From the NCBI RefSeq assembly GCF_000009625.1, contig NC_002678.2, positions 2,822,001 through 2,886,000 of the forward strand: DNA of 64,000 nucleotides, read 5' to 3'. This document shows, one piece after another, positions 46,530 through 56,203 of this stretch. A program made the position numbers and the translations under genes. The notes beneath the pieces were generated by a model that saw only the letters and a list, made by a program, of their open reading frames with translations, did no database searches and was not told the DNA's origin. Position 1 is the stretch's first letter. Every line of letters begins with the position of its first letter. Source of the stretch: Mesorhizobium japonicum MAFF 303099. Its GTDB lineage: Bacteria; Pseudomonadota; Alphaproteobacteria; Rhizobiales; Rhizobiaceae.

Positions 46530-46894
46530 GTCTGCTCGTCCTTTTCCTGATCTTGAACTTTCGGGGATGGTTGGTCCGTCTCGGCAAGAATCTCGCCGAG
46601 TCGGTCGAGGTGGCGTTCCGCCGGAATGCGGCGTTCCGCAATCCAGTCGGCGAGCGGAGCGAGCCCGCCCGGTTCGATCCGGCAGGTGCGCACCCGCCCG
46701 ATCTTTTCGCTGCGGATCAGCCCGCAGGCCTCGAGCACCTGCAGATGCTGTAGGACGGCGGCGAAGGTCATGCCGAAAGGCTCCGCCAGCTGGCTGACGG
46801 TGGCCGGTCCGCGGCTCAACCGTTCCAGGATCTGGCGACGCGTGGGCTCGACAAGAGCGCGAAGGATGCTGTCGATCTCGGAATAGTTAAGCAT
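46526..46894 (-). CDS. ArsR-family regulator paired with SRPBCC protein
   Basis: A 122-residue winged-helix regulator. Helices read ILRALVEPTRRQILERLSRG, with recognition region MTFAAVLQHLQVLEACGLI. It lacks an ArsR metal-binding pair. The ATG at 46894 is chosen over a longer frame because the HTH begins there. ATGA overlap with the SRPBCC gene shows a two-gene operon, probably autoregulated. Confidence 0.87.
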   Translation of the reverse strand: MLNYSEIDSILRALVEPTRRQILERLSRGPATVSQLAEPFGMTFAAVLQHLQVLEACGLIRSEKIGRVRTCRIEPGGLAPLADWIAERRIPAERHLDRLGEILAETDQPSPKVQDQEKDEQT

Positions 46895-46994
46895 GGACTT
46901 GAGTATTGCGTCGGAGGCGGCAATTGTCAAGTCTGGACTAAAGTGTTTTGAGGAGGGCAAATCGACTGATGGGCGGTCGACCCCCACCAAGCGG

Positions 46995-47096
46995 GCAATC
47001 AAGTGGAGCAATCAAGTGGAGTTGATGAACAGTCGACCCCCCACTCCGTCGAGCTTCGCTCGCCACCTCTCTCCCGATCGACGGGGTAGAGGAAGG
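46995..47096. repeat. tandem 13-bp repeat plus hairpin repeat
   Basis: GCAATCAAGTGGA occurs twice in tandem (46995-47007, 47008-47020). A segment with GAGC/GCTC and CCTCTCTCCC/GGGGTAGAGG arms follows, to about 47096. GTCGACCCCC appears on both sides of the tandem. Such small mosaics are common in rhizobial intergenic DNA. No gene lies here. Confidence 0.5.
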
Positions 47097-47131
47097 ACGC
47101 GAGCGCGCCGGCCGGCTCCTGGGGCTATCAC

Positions 47132-48160
47132 TCAATCCTGGTGCAGGATGAATTCCAGGTAGAGATTGCGCTGCAGGATCGAATGGTTGTCGTCGGAGAT
47201 CAGCGACACCATCACCGCGCCGTCATCGCGCATCCAGACGTCGAGACCTTCCATATTGTCGATTTGGTAGCCCATGTCGGTGTCCAGCAACACCGGCCCG
47301 TCGGCGACGGCGCCCTTCTCGACACTCTCGCCATGGATGCGCCGCAGCCGCATCTTCAGGCCGCCTGCCATGGTGAAACTGCGCTCCAGCAGCAAAAGGT
47401 CGCCATCCGGCAGGAAGGCGCCATCGGTGATGTCGAAATCGCCGTTGCGCTTGACGGTGAAGACGCCCTTGTGCGGCCCTTCGATGATGGCGGCATAGAT
47501 GTTGCCGGCCTTGTCGAGGCTTTTCTCCGACACCACGACCAGACCGCCCGCGTGCTGGCCATTGGGATTGGCATGGGTGACGGTCTCGAAGCCGCGGTTC
47601 TGGCGCAGCTCGCGCGCCGGTACCAGGAAATCCAGCTGCCGGTACGGCGCCTTCATGTTCTGCGGGTCGATCCTGAACTGGGAAACGCGGTGGTTGCGCT
47701 CGAAGCCGACAGTGGCGATACCATCCTTGACCGCGAGGCCTTCGGCATCGACCTCCCATTTCTCGTCGATCGGCTGGCCGCCCTGGTCGACCATCTGCTG
47801 CATGCGGAAGTTCTGGATGCCCACGGGCCGCCTGTCGGTGTCGCGGGCCACTGTGCCGAAGAACCAGTAGCCGGTGTCGGCCACGCCGATGAAATCGCTG
47901 CCCGCTTTGAGAAAGCGGAAGGCCGACAGCGCGCCGAAATCACGCGATTTCGAGGTCATTTCCAGCCCGCCGACGAATTCGAGCGAACCGAACTGCTTGT
48001 CGGTCCGGCCAATGCGGAATTCGGTGATCGGGCGGGACGAAACCTCGACGGGTTCAACCGCAGCCGACCCGGCCGAACTGGCTGGCGCGGACGCCACGCC
48101 GGCGAACAGGGCGATGGCGGCGAAGAGCGTTTGCCGAAACCCGCCGCGTGAAAAGATCAT
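47132..48160 (-). CDS. esterase-like activity of phytase family protein
   Basis: A 342-residue exported protein. The signal [22 protein letters not shown] is followed by a beta-propeller-like domain. Landmarks are [31 protein letters not shown] and [16 protein letters not shown], typical of the phytase-like esterase domain. The reaction is unconfirmed. Its start overlaps the cobT stop by four bases, so it is tied to the cobT transcript, although a functional link to cobalamin is not evident. Confidence 0.82.
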   Translation of the reverse strand: MIFSRGGFRQTLFAAIALFAGVASAPASSAGSAAVEPVEVSSRPITEFRIGRTDKQFGSLEFVGGLEMTSKSRDFGALSAFRFLKAGSDFIGVADTGYWFFGTVARDTDRRPVGIQNFRMQQMVDQGGQPIDEKWEVDAEGLAVKDGIATVGFERNHRVSQFRIDPQNMKAPYRQLDFLVPARELRQNRGFETVTHANPNGQHAGGLVVVSEKSLDKAGNIYAAIIEGPHKGVFTVKRNGDFDITDGAFLPDGDLLLLERSFTMAGGLKMRLRRIHGESVEKGAVADGPVLLDTDMGYQIDNMEGLDVWMRDDGAVMVSLISDDNHSILQRNLYLEFILHQD

Positions 48161-50055
48161 CCGGCGCGCCGCATGCCGCCGCGCCGCGTGTCGCGTGCGC
48201 TTTCCTCGGCAAACAGCGAGGCCAGTTGCTCGGTCATGGCGCCGGCCAGTTCCTCGGCATCGACGATGGTGACGGCGCGGCGATAATAGCGCGTGACGTC
48301 ATGGCCGATGCCGATGGCCAGCAATTCCACCGGCGAGCGCGTCTCGATCAGCTCGATGACGGCGCGCAAATGGCGTTCGAGATAATTGCCGGGGTTCACC
48401 GAAAGCGTCGAATCGTCGACCGGCGCGCCGTCCGAGATCATCATCAGGATCTTGCGCTGTTCGGGCCGGGCAATCAGCCGGTTGTGCGCCCACAGCAGCG
48501 CCTCGCCGTCGATGTTTTCCTTGAGCAGGCCTTCACGCATCATCAGGCCGAGATTGCGCCGTGCCCGCCGCCACGGATGGTCGGCCGACTTATAGATGAT
48601 GTGGCGCAGATCGTTGAGGCGGCCGGGGTTCGGCGGCTTGCCGTCCTTCAGCCACTTCTCGCGCGCTTGCCCGCCTTTCCACGCCCGCGTGGTGAAGCCG
48701 AGGATCTCGACCGAGACGCCGCAGCGTTCCAGCGTGCGCGCCAGAATGTCGGCACAGGTGGCGGCGACCGTGATCGGCCGGCCGCGCATCGAGCCCGAAT
48801 TGTCGAGCACCAGCGTCACCACCGTGTCGCGGAATTTGGTGTCGCGTTCCTGCTTGAAGGACAGCGGCTGCATCGGGTCGATGACGACGCGCACCAGCCG
48901 CGCCGGGTCGAGGTAGCCCTCTTCCAGGTCGAAATCCCAGGACCGGTTCTGCTGCGCCATCAGCCGGCGCTGCAGCCGGTTGGCCAGCCGCCCGACGACA
49001 CCGGACAGATTGGCCAGTTGCTTGTCGAGGAAGGCACGCAGCCGGTCGAGTTCTTCCTCTTCGCAGAGTTCCTCGGCGCCGACCGTCTCGTCGAAAGCTG
49101 ATGTGAAGACCTTGTAGTCGATTTCCTTCGGAAGATTGGTGAAGGGGTTGTCGTTGCGGCGCGCCTCGCCGGGCGTTTCGGCGTCGGCATCGTCGTCGTC
49201 GGACAGATCGTCGGCGGTGGCGTCGGACGCCTCCGTCTCGGACGACTGCTCGTCATCGGCCGAAGCCTCGGCATCCTCGGACTGCGACTGCTCGGAGCCG
49301 GAATCCTCTTCCCCGCCCTCCTCGCTCTGTTCATCGCCTTGCGGCTGGTTGTCGTCATTGTCCTCGGAATCTTCCGTCTCCTGGTCGTCGCCGAGTTCCT
49401 CGGCCATCTCCATGGAGGCGAGCATCTCGCGCACGACGCGGGCGAAGGCCTGCTGATCGTCGAGCTTCGCGGACAGGCCGTCGAGGTCGGCCTTGGCCTT
49501 TTCCTCGACCCAGGGACGCCAGAGCTCGACCAGCCGCTCGCCGCTTTTCGGGACCGCCCGGCCGGTCAGCTTCTCGCGCACCATGAGCGCCAGCGCTTCC
49601 TCGATCGGCGCGTCGGCCTTGTCCTTGACGTCGACAAGATTGGCCTTGGCGTATTTGTCCTCCAGCATCGAGCCGATATTGTCGGCGACGCCTTGCATGG
49701 CGCGGCTGCCGATCGCCTCGACGCGGGCCTGCTCGACCGCGTCATAGATGGCGCGCGCCGCCTTGCCTTCCGGCGCCAGCTTGCTGTGGATGCGGGCATC
49801 ATGGCAGGCGCGCTTGAGCGCCATGGAATCGCCGAGGCCGCGGGTGATCGCAATATCGGTCTTGGAGGCCTTCTTCGGCAGTTCGGGCAGTCGGGCGCGG
49901 CTGCCGGCAAGCGCCGGCCTGTCCTTGGCGAAGCCGACCTCCATGTCCTTGTCGCCGGCAATGGCGCGCATGCAGACGGTGACGGCGCGCTTGAAGCTGT
50001 CGGCTTCAGACCCCGTCTTCGACTTGTTGCGCGTGTTGTCGCCCGGACCCGCCAT
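48157..50055 (-). CDS. cobT: aerobic cobaltochelatase subunit CobT
   Basis: A subunit of the CobNST chelatase that inserts cobalt into hydrogenobyrinic acid a,c-diamide in aerobic B12 synthesis. The 632-residue product has an N-terminal helical domain, a strongly acidic low-complexity linker (about 225-305) and a C-terminal VWA domain. The metal site is DNSGSM with D418. Length is normal. In this genome cobS is upstream and separated by a small exported-protein gene of 456 bp. Confidence 0.94.
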   Translation of the reverse strand: MAGPGDNTRNKSKTGSEADSFKRAVTVCMRAIAGDKDMEVGFAKDRPALAGSRARLPELPKKASKTDIAITRGLGDSMALKRACHDARIHSKLAPEGKAARAIYDAVEQARVEAIGSRAMQGVADNIGSMLEDKYAKANLVDVKDKADAPIEEALALMVREKLTGRAVPKSGERLVELWRPWVEEKAKADLDGLSAKLDDQQAFARVVREMLASMEMAEELGDDQETEDSEDNDDNQPQGDEQSEEGGEEDSGSEQSQSEDAEASADDEQSSETEASDATADDLSDDDDADAETPGEARRNDNPFTNLPKEIDYKVFTSAFDETVGAEELCEEEELDRLRAFLDKQLANLSGVVGRLANRLQRRLMAQQNRSWDFDLEEGYLDPARLVRVVIDPMQPLSFKQERDTKFRDTVVTLVLDNSGSMRGRPITVAATCADILARTLERCGVSVEILGFTTRAWKGGQAREKWLKDGKPPNPGRLNDLRHIIYKSADHPWRRARRNLGLMMREGLLKENIDGEALLWAHNRLIARPEQRKILMMISDGAPVDDSTLSVNPGNYLERHLRAVIELIETRSPVELLAIGIGHDVTRYYRRAVTIVDAEELAGAMTEQLASLFAEESARDTRRGGMRRAG

Positions 50056-50064
50056 TATCTATCT

Positions 50065-50520
50065 CTATTTCGCCACAGGCTGTTGGCCAAGCTGAGAGCG
50101 GAGGAGGCCAACAATCTCTTCCACCGAGATTGTAAAGTAACCGCCCTTCCCACTGTCATATGCCTGTCTCCACAGACCATATCCATGGCCGAAGCCATCT
50201 GGAATTGTTCCCGTCCCCTCAAGCTCAACCACACTCTCCCTAAGCTGGTTGGCCGCTATAGGGAGGTGGGGAACAGTTTGCAGCGGCTTTCCGTCATTCG
50301 GTATCGGCGCATCGGTGACTGAAATCGACACGACCGGTTGATCTTCACCTTCCAGATTGTCGACCGCACCTATGATCACCCGCGAGGATATCGGCGTCGC
50401 TCCGCGATACGTCCAAGTCTGCCCGGGTTTGAATGGTTCGTCCTTGGCCATGGCTGCCTGTCCGAAACCAAAGCAGAGGATTGAAAAACTCCACAGGAAC
50501 GTCCGACGGGTTGTTCCCAT
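50065..50520 (-). CDS. Tat-type exported protein of unknown function between cobS and cobT
   Basis: A 151-residue protein with a strong twin-arginine signal (TTRRTFLWSFS, cut likely after AMA near residue 25). A short beta-rich mature domain follows (PGQTWTYRGATPISSRVIIG and DGFGHGYGLWRQAYDSG). No family was recognised. It starts 9 bp after the cobS stop and ends 9 bp before the cobT start, so it is within the operon. Its base composition looks less GC-rich than its neighbours by eye. A periplasmic accessory role is only a guess. Confidence 0.7.
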   Translation of the reverse strand: MGTTRRTFLWSFSILCFGFGQAAMAKDEPFKPGQTWTYRGATPISSRVIIGAVDNLEGEDQPVVSISVTDAPIPNDGKPLQTVPHLPIAANQLRESVVELEGTGTIPDGFGHGYGLWRQAYDSGKGGYFTISVEEIVGLLRSQLGQQPVAK

Positions 50521-50529
50521 TGAGTGATG

Positions 50530-51516
50530 TTACCCCAGCACCACGTTGGCGGCGCTCTCGGGCAGATCCTCGCCGAAGGCGCGCTGGTAGAATTCGGCCA
50601 CCACCGAACGCTCCAGCTCGTCGCACTTGTTGAGGAAGGTCAGCCGGAACGCCATACCGATATTGCCGAAGATCTCTGCGTTCTCGGCCCAGGTGATGAC
50701 CGTACGCGGGCTCATCACCGTCGACAGGTCGCCATTGATGAAGGCCGAGCGCGTCATGTCGGCGACGCGCACCATCTTGTTGACGATGTCCTTGCCCTTG
50801 GTGTCGCGATAGTGCTTGGCCTTGGCCAGCACGATGTTCACTTCATTGTCGTGCGGCAGATAGTTCAGCGTGGTGACGATCGACCAGCGGTCCATCTGCG
50901 CCTGGTTGATCTGCTGCGTGCCGTGATAAAGGCCGGTCGTGTCGCCGAGTCCGACCGTGTTGGCGGTCGAGAACAGCCGGAACGCCGGATGCGGACGGAT
51001 GACCCGGCTCTGGTCGAGCAGCGTCAGCCGGCCCGAGGATTCCAGCACGCGCTGGATGACGAACATCACATCCGGGCGGCCGGCATCATATTCGTCGAAG
51101 CACAGCGCGACATTGTGCTGGTAGGCCCAGGGCAGGATGCCGTCGCGGAATTCGGTGATCTGCAAGCCGTCCTTGACCACGATCGCGTCCTTGCCGACGA
51201 GGTCGATACGGCTGACATGGCTGTCGAGGTTGACGCGCACGCAGGGCCAATTGAGACGGGCGGCGACCTGTTCGATATGGGTCGACTTGCCGGTGCCGTG
51301 ATAGCCCGACACCATGACGCGGCGATTGTAGGCAAAGCCGGCCAGGATCGCCAGCGTCGTTGCCTTGTCGAACAGATAGTCCGGATCGACGTCAGGCACA
51401 TGTTCTGATGTCACCGAATAGGCCGGCACCACCATCTTGGAGTCGAAGCCGAATTTGTCCTTCACCGACACCGTCGTGTCGGGCAGGTTGGCGATGTCGC
51501 GATCGACCTTGTTCAT
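50530..51516 (-). CDS. cobS: aerobic cobaltochelatase subunit CobS
   Basis: The AAA+ ATPase subunit of the CobNST cobalt chelatase. The 328-residue product has Walker [10 protein letters not shown] at 71-79, Walker [10 protein letters not shown] and a sensor region [11 protein letters not shown]. The ATG at 51516 matches the length of known CobS; the longer upstream frame is not supported. It is the first gene of cobS, exported protein, cobT, phytase-like esterase. No cobalamin riboswitch was seen in the 123 bp upstream. Confidence 0.94.
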   Translation of the reverse strand: MNKVDRDIANLPDTTVSVKDKFGFDSKMVVPAYSVTSEHVPDVDPDYLFDKATTLAILAGFAYNRRVMVSGYHGTGKSTHIEQVAARLNWPCVRVNLDSHVSRIDLVGKDAIVVKDGLQITEFRDGILPWAYQHNVALCFDEYDAGRPDVMFVIQRVLESSGRLTLLDQSRVIRPHPAFRLFSTANTVGLGDTTGLYHGTQQINQAQMDRWSIVTTLNYLPHDNEVNIVLAKAKHYRDTKGKDIVNKMVRVADMTRSAFINGDLSTVMSPRTVITWAENAEIFGNIGMAFRLTFLNKCDELERSVVAEFYQRAFGEDLPESAANVVLG

Positions 51517-51590
51517 ATCTCTCAACGTCTCCACGGGCGAAACGTCCCGTTTCGCCGGCAATCGATTTTGTTCGGGGGCGGTCTTAGAGC

Positions 51591-51618
51591 CTTTTCCAAC
51601 CTTATGAAAGTTGGAAAG
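51591..51618. repeat. short inverted repeat between cobS and the J-domain gene
   Basis: CTTTTCCAAC (51591-51600) is complementary to GTTGGAAAG (51610-51618) with one unpaired T. The loop is 9 nt. No T-run follows on either strand, so it is a hairpin rather than a clear terminator. Confidence 0.5.
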
Positions 51619-51639
51619 CGACACAAACCGTAGGGTCGC

Positions 51640-52269
51640 TCAGCACAGGCCCGCCTGTTTGAGCACGCGATAGGCCTGCAGCACATCGCGGAACCGGTCT
51701 TCCGAACCTCTGTCGCCACCATTCGCATCCGGATGGTGACGTTTCACCAGTTCCTTATAGCGCGCCTTGATATCCTTGCCAGTCGCCTTTGTATCAAGGC
51801 CAAGCGTTTCCAGCGCCTTGGCCTCAAGTGGCTTGGCCTTGCGCTCGCGCGCCTCGCGCGGATCCTTCGGCCCCTTGAACAGGTCGAACGGGTCGCGCAT
51901 GCGGTTGTAATAGCCGGCGCGGCCGGAGCGCATTTGCGCCATGTCGGGCGACGAGCGCGTCGAGGCGCCATTGACGCCCATCTTCCAGGTCGGCCGGTGA
52001 CCGGTCATGGCTTCCTTCTGGAAGCGCGCGACCTCGGTGTCCGGCACGCCGGAGAAGTAGTTGAAGCCCTTGTTGTACTCGCGCACATGGTCGAAGCAGA
52101 AACGGAAATACTCGCCCTCCTTCATGCGCCCGACCGGCGCGCGATGGGTGCCCGGCTCCTTGCAGCCGTCCCACTGGCAGATCGGCGAGTGCGACTTCAG
52201 CTCCGCATCCTTCTCCGGGCGGATGCGAATCTTCTCGAAATATTTGGGATACGGCTTCATCTCACCCAT
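51640..52269 (-). CDS. J-domain (DnaJ-like) protein
   Basis: A 209-residue cytoplasmic protein with a C-terminal J domain (about residues 145-209) including the HPD motif in KRHHPDANGGD. The N-terminal ~140 residues are a rhizobial-type region with two cysteines (CQWDGCKEPGTHRAP) and further conserved stretches. It likely stimulates an Hsp70 partner. Start ATG 52269, with an in-frame ATG at 52260 also possible. It is upstream of cobS and may share its transcript. Confidence 0.88.
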   Translation of the reverse strand: MGEMKPYPKYFEKIRIRPEKDAELKSHSPICQWDGCKEPGTHRAPVGRMKEGEYFRFCFDHVREYNKGFNYFSGVPDTEVARFQKEAMTGHRPTWKMGVNGASTRSSPDMAQMRSGRAGYYNRMRDPFDLFKGPKDPREARERKAKPLEAKALETLGLDTKATGKDIKARYKELVKRHHPDANGGDRGSEDRFRDVLQAYRVLKQAGLC

Positions 52270-52427
52270 TTATGGGGCGTTCGCAGATGCGAAACAAGAA
52301 TTGACATTTTCGCGATCATCGCCCTAACCGCTGAATCGCGGCATAAAGCAGGCGAATGGCGGATTTAGTTGCGCAAGAGCGGCCCCCGGGCTGGTGCGCC
52401 AGCCATATGTGGTGAACGGAGACGGCA

Positions 52428-52730
52428 ATGTCCATACAGGCGACCATGGAAGACAAGCTCAACAAGGCATTTTCGCCGGAGCGGCTGGTCATCATCAACG
52501 AAAGCCATCTCCACGCCGGCCACCATCACCACGGCTCGGACCATCACGGCGGCTATGACGGCACCGGCGAAACGCATTTTCGCGTCCGCGTCGTCTCGTC
52601 TGCCTTTGCCGGCATGAGCCGCATCGACCGCCACCGCGCCGTCAACGAACTGCTTGCCGACGAACTGAAGGCCGGCGTGCACGCGCTGGCGATCGAACCA
52701 TCGGCGCCCGGCGAAAAGACCCGCTGGTAA
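52428..52730 (+). CDS. BolA-family protein with histidine-rich loop
   Basis: A 100-residue BolA-like protein predicted to act with monothiol glutaredoxins in iron-sulfur or iron regulation. It contains the family ESHLHAG and ETHFRVRVVSSAF stretches and FAGMSRIDRHRAVNELLADE. An unusual insertion, HHHHGSDHHGG, follows the ESHLHAG motif, giving a histidine-rich loop (residues 28-50). The gene is divergent from the J-domain gene (158 bp), as in other Rhizobiales. The loop may bind metal; that is a guess. Confidence 0.88.
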   Translation: MSIQATMEDKLNKAFSPERLVIINESHLHAGHHHHGSDHHGGYDGTGETHFRVRVVSSAFAGMSRIDRHRAVNELLADELKAGVHALAIEPSAPGEKTRW

Positions 52731-52761
52731 GGTCAGTCCGCCCTGCCCCTCCGAGGCGCGG

Positions 52762-54315
52762 TCAGATCACTGCTTCGATCAGGAACGGCCCGCGCCGCGA
52801 CAGGGCACTGTCCAGCAGCGCATCGAAGCGTTCGCATGTGTCGGCGCGCGCTGCCTCCACGCCCATGCCCTTGGCCAGCGACACCCAGTCCAGCGCGGGA
52901 TGGTCGAGGTCGAGCATGCGCCTGGCGTTCTCGCCGATCGCGTTGACGCCGACATTCTTCATCTCGCCATGCAGGATCGCGTAGGTGCGGTTGGAAAAGA
53001 CGATGGTCACCACGTCGAGATTTTCCCGCGCTTGCGTCCACAGGCCCTGCACCGTGTACATGCCGCTGCCGTCGGCCTCCAGATTGATCACCTTGCGGTC
53101 TGGACACGCGATCGCCGCTCCTGTCGCCATCGGAATGCCGCCGCCGATCGATCCGCCGGTGCCCATCATGTAATCATGCGGCGCGGCAAAGGCCGACAGG
53201 GCGAAGAAACGCCTGGCCGAGGTGACCGCCTCGTCGCAGACGATCGCATTATCCGGCAACTTGCGCGCCACCGACAGCGCGATGGCATCGTCCGTCAGCC
53301 CGCCGCTCGGCGCAGCCTCGTCGGGAAAAGCGGTTGCGAAGTCAGCCTGTAGCGATGGTTTGACGCCGAGTTCGTCGCGCAGCGCTTCCAGCGCCGCATG
53401 CAGATCATCGCCATGAGCAGCGAGCGTCAGCACCTGGCAGTCGTCGCGCACAAGCCGTCCCGGTTTTCCCGGATAGGCGAAGAAGGCAACCGGCTCCTTG
53501 CCGCCGACCAGCACCAGTACGTCGATATCTGCCAGCAGCGCCGTCGCCACATCGATCGGATAGGGGATGCGTGTGGGTGCGACGCGCCCACGCCCGCGTT
53601 GCATCCGGGCGATCAGGACCTCGCCGAACAGGCGGACATCGAAGGCCGTCGAAATCTGGCCGGCGATCTCGAGCGCATCGGCGCGCGCCGCTCGGCCGCG
53701 AACGATTATGCCGACACGCCCCTGAGCCGCACGGATCGCCGAGGCGACCTCGCGCACGGCGTCCCTATCGACGGCCGGCGGCGGCGGAAGCACGACCTTG
53801 CCCGGCGAGGCCGGGGCAGCATCGCCCCAGGCCGCATCCGCCGGCAGGATCAGCGTGGTGACACCTGGCGGCGTCAGCGAGGCGCGGAAAGCCGCCTCCG
53901 CTGCCGGTTGGACGTCTTCTGGCCCGGCAATGCGCCGCACCCAGTTGGACATCGGCGCCGCCAAACCCTCGATGTCGCTGGTCAGCGGTGCGTCGAGCGG
54001 CAAATGATAGGAGGCGTGGTCGCCGACGATGTTGATCATCGGGCTGAACGCACGCCGGGCGTTGTGCATGTTGGCCAGCCCATTGGCCAGGCCCGGGCCG
54101 GTATGCAGCAAAGTCGCGGCCGGGCGGTCGGTCATGCGCGCATAGCCGTCGGCGGCGCCCGTCACCACGCCCTCGAACAGGCCGAGCACGCAGCGCATCT
54201 CAGGCTTGCGGTCGAGTGCGGCGACGAAGTGCATTTCGGAGGTGCCGGGATTGGCGAAGCAGACCGTCACATCATTGGCCAGCAGCACGTCGCACAGGAC
54301 ATCGGCGCCATTCAT
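52762..54315 (-). CDS. TPP-dependent acetolactate synthase-like enzyme
   Basis: A 517-residue thiamine-diphosphate enzyme of the acetolactate synthase/benzoylformate decarboxylase group. The catalytic Glu is in VLGLFEGVVTGAADGYARM, and the TPP motif is EADGSGMYTVQG with a later SNRTYAIL. The first residue of the usual GDG is replaced by A. Without a small regulatory subunit nearby it is probably not the biosynthetic AHAS. The ATG at 54315 is chosen because the domain starts there. Substrate unknown. Confidence 0.85.
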   Translation of the reverse strand: MNGADVLCDVLLANDVTVCFANPGTSEMHFVAALDRKPEMRCVLGLFEGVVTGAADGYARMTDRPAATLLHTGPGLANGLANMHNARRAFSPMINIVGDHASYHLPLDAPLTSDIEGLAAPMSNWVRRIAGPEDVQPAAEAAFRASLTPPGVTTLILPADAAWGDAAPASPGKVVLPPPPAVDRDAVREVASAIRAAQGRVGIIVRGRAARADALEIAGQISTAFDVRLFGEVLIARMQRGRGRVAPTRIPYPIDVATALLADIDVLVLVGGKEPVAFFAYPGKPGRLVRDDCQVLTLAAHGDDLHAALEALRDELGVKPSLQADFATAFPDEAAPSGGLTDDAIALSVARKLPDNAIVCDEAVTSARRFFALSAFAAPHDYMMGTGGSIGGGIPMATGAAIACPDRKVINLEADGSGMYTVQGLWTQARENLDVVTIVFSNRTYAILHGEMKNVGVNAIGENARRMLDLDHPALDWVSLAKGMGVEAARADTCERFDALLDSALSRRGPFLIEAVI

Positions 54316-54434
54316 GCAATTTTTCTCCAAGTCATGAGAACCAATTGCACCTAGCGATGTCCGCACGGCAATATCCTGCCGCTGCTTTTGGCATGATCCA
54401 GTTGCAGAAGGGGGCGGGCGGAAATCGGCCGCGA

Positions 54435-55235
54435 TCAGCCGACGGTCGATTTCAGGAACGTCACCGCGGCAGCGGTCAGCGCGTCGCCATCCCTGCCGAA
54501 ATCGCGGTTGATCGACATGTGCGTATAGGCGCTGCCGTCGAACAGCGTCACCTCGGTGCCCGTGGCGCGCAGGCGCTCGGCGAAGGCTTTCGACTCCTCG
54601 CCGCGGCCTGGCGCCCCCGAATACGCGATGAAGGTCGGCGGATGCTTGCGGCCATCGACATAACTGGCCGGCGAAAGTGCCGCCCATTGCGAAGGATCGG
54701 AAAAGACCCGCGCATAGGCCCGCACCATGCCGCCATTCTTCTCGAGCGCCGCAAGATCATAGGCCCTGGTATCGTCGAGAAGCAGGCCGGCGACGCCGGG
54801 CAGCCCGCCGCGCATGCCGGTTAGTGCGATCAGATGGCAGCCAGCCGAATGGCCCATGCCGACAATGCGCTTGGGGTCGCCACCATGCTTGGCGATGTTG
54901 GCCCTGACATAGGCATAGGCGTTTTCGACGTCGGCGGCCTGTGTAGCGACATCGGCCTCAGGCAGCATGCGATAGTCGATCGAGACGAAGCAGAAGCCAT
55001 TGGCAAGCAGGAAGGCCGGCTTGGCGCCCACCTGGCTGCGCTTGCCGAACTCCCAGGCCCCGCCATGGACGAAGAAGACGACAGGCAGGCCGCTGGCGCC
55101 ATCGGGCGCATAGATATCGAGCTTGGCCGGACCGTAGTCGAAGGTTTTCGGAGATGCTGCAGCGGCGGCAGAGGCGCCCGTCGGCAGAAAAGCCGCCATG
55201 GACGCCAGAAGCAGGGTTCGCCGATCGATCATCAT
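54435..55235 (-). CDS. exported alpha/beta hydrolase (esterase/lipase-like)
   Basis: A 266-residue hydrolase. The N-terminus MIDRRTLLLASMAAFL has a plausible Tat signal. The oxyanion motif is FFVHGGAWEFG, the nucleophile elbow GMGHSAGCH, and the histidine is in SAYTHMSINRD. This matches the BD-FAE/Est-type lipase family. Two ATGs (55235, 55232) are possible; AGGAGA lies just upstream. The gap to corC is 82 bp. Substrate unknown. Confidence 0.85.
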   Translation of the reverse strand: MMIDRRTLLLASMAAFLPTGASAAAAASPKTFDYGPAKLDIYAPDGASGLPVVFFVHGGAWEFGKRSQVGAKPAFLLANGFCFVSIDYRMLPEADVATQAADVENAYAYVRANIAKHGGDPKRIVGMGHSAGCHLIALTGMRGGLPGVAGLLLDDTRAYDLAALEKNGGMVRAYARVFSDPSQWAALSPASYVDGRKHPPTFIAYSGAPGRGEESKAFAERLRATGTEVTLFDGSAYTHMSINRDFGRDGDALTAAAVTFLKSTVG

Positions 55236-55317
55236 CTTCTCCTGAACGCCTGGCGCAAAATGCACCGGGACGCCGCGAAGTTCCAATGAAGGATCGGTAA
55301 CGTGGCCGAAAGTGACG

Positions 55318-56202
55318 CTACGCGATCGGCCTGATCCTCAACCGGGCGATCCGGTTCTTGTCGCGCTTCATGACGATGAAGCGCTTGCCGTGGAACGTAA
55401 AAGCCTGCTTCTCGTCGGGGATCGACTGCGCCTCGTGGATGACGAGGCCGGCAATCGTTGTCGCCTCCTCGTCCGGCAGGTTCCAGTCCAGCGCCCGGTT
55501 CAGGTCGCGGATCGGCACATTGCCGTCGACGACGACGGAGCCGTCGGCCTCCTGCTTGACGCCCTGGATGTCGACATCGTGCTCGTCGGCGATCTCGCCG
55601 ACGATCTCCTCGATGATGTCCTCCAGCGTCACCAGCCCTTCGACCTCGCCATATTCGTCGACGACGACGGCGAAATGCGCCTTGCGGCGCAGGAAGGCGT
55701 TGAGCTGTTCCTGCAAGGTCGTGGTATCGGGCACGAACCAGGGCTTCGAGGCGATCTTCATCACGTCGATCTTGGAAAAGTCGTTGCCGACTTCGTTCAG
55801 CGCGCGCAGCAGGTCCTTGGCATGCAGCACGCCGACAATGTTGTCGAGCGAGCCTTTCCACAGCGGCATGCGGGTGTGCGGGCTCTGCAGGATCTCGCGC
55901 ACCACCGCTTCCGGCGCATTGTCGGCATTGACCGAGCGCATGTTGGTGCGGTGGACCATGATATCGGAGACTTCGAGCTCTTCGAGGTCGAACAGGCCGC
56001 CGATGCGGTCGCGGTCCTCGCGCACCACCTGGCCATCGCGGCGGAAATCGTCAACCGCGCCACGCAACTCGTCCTGGCTCGAGCGCTGCGGCTCGATGTG
56101 CGACAGCTCGTAGCCGAACATGGCGAGAAGACGCGTGCGCACGGCAATGACCAGCAGGATGAGGATGGCAAGAACGGCGACGACGACCCAGCCGTTGTCC
56201 AT
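55318..56202 (-). CDS. CorC/HlyC-like CBS-domain protein lacking the DUF21 membrane domain
   Basis: A 294-residue protein with one N-terminal helix (WVVVAVLAILILLVIAV), two CBS domains (about 75-195), and a C-terminal CorC_HlyC domain from about 205. Family members in Rhizobiales are near 430 residues, with a DUF21 membrane domain before the CBS pair; here that region is absent and the helix joins straight to FGYELSHIEP. Magnesium or cobalt efflux is the family role, but the missing domain makes this uncertain. It starts one base after the aroB stop, so it is part of the aroK-aroB unit. Confidence 0.85.
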   Translation of the reverse strand: MDNGWVVVAVLAILILLVIAVRTRLLAMFGYELSHIEPQRSSQDELRGAVDDFRRDGQVVREDRDRIGGLFDLEELEVSDIMVHRTNMRSVNADNAPEAVVREILQSPHTRMPLWKGSLDNIVGVLHAKDLLRALNEVGNDFSKIDVMKIASKPWFVPDTTTLQEQLNAFLRRKAHFAVVVDEYGEVEGLVTLEDIIEEIVGEIADEHDVDIQGVKQEADGSVVVDGNVPIRDLNRALDWNLPDEEATTIAGLVIHEAQSIPDEKQAFTFHGKRFIVMKRDKNRIARLRIRPIA

Positions 56203-56203
56203 T

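Noticed and set aside
46044..46894. ArsR/SRPBCC pair as a toxin-antitoxin module
   Set aside because: The pairing is a well-known regulator-ligand-binding arrangement without toxin signature.
51517..51639. A cobalamin riboswitch before cobS
   Set aside because: The gap is only 123 bp and shows no B12-box-like conserved core.
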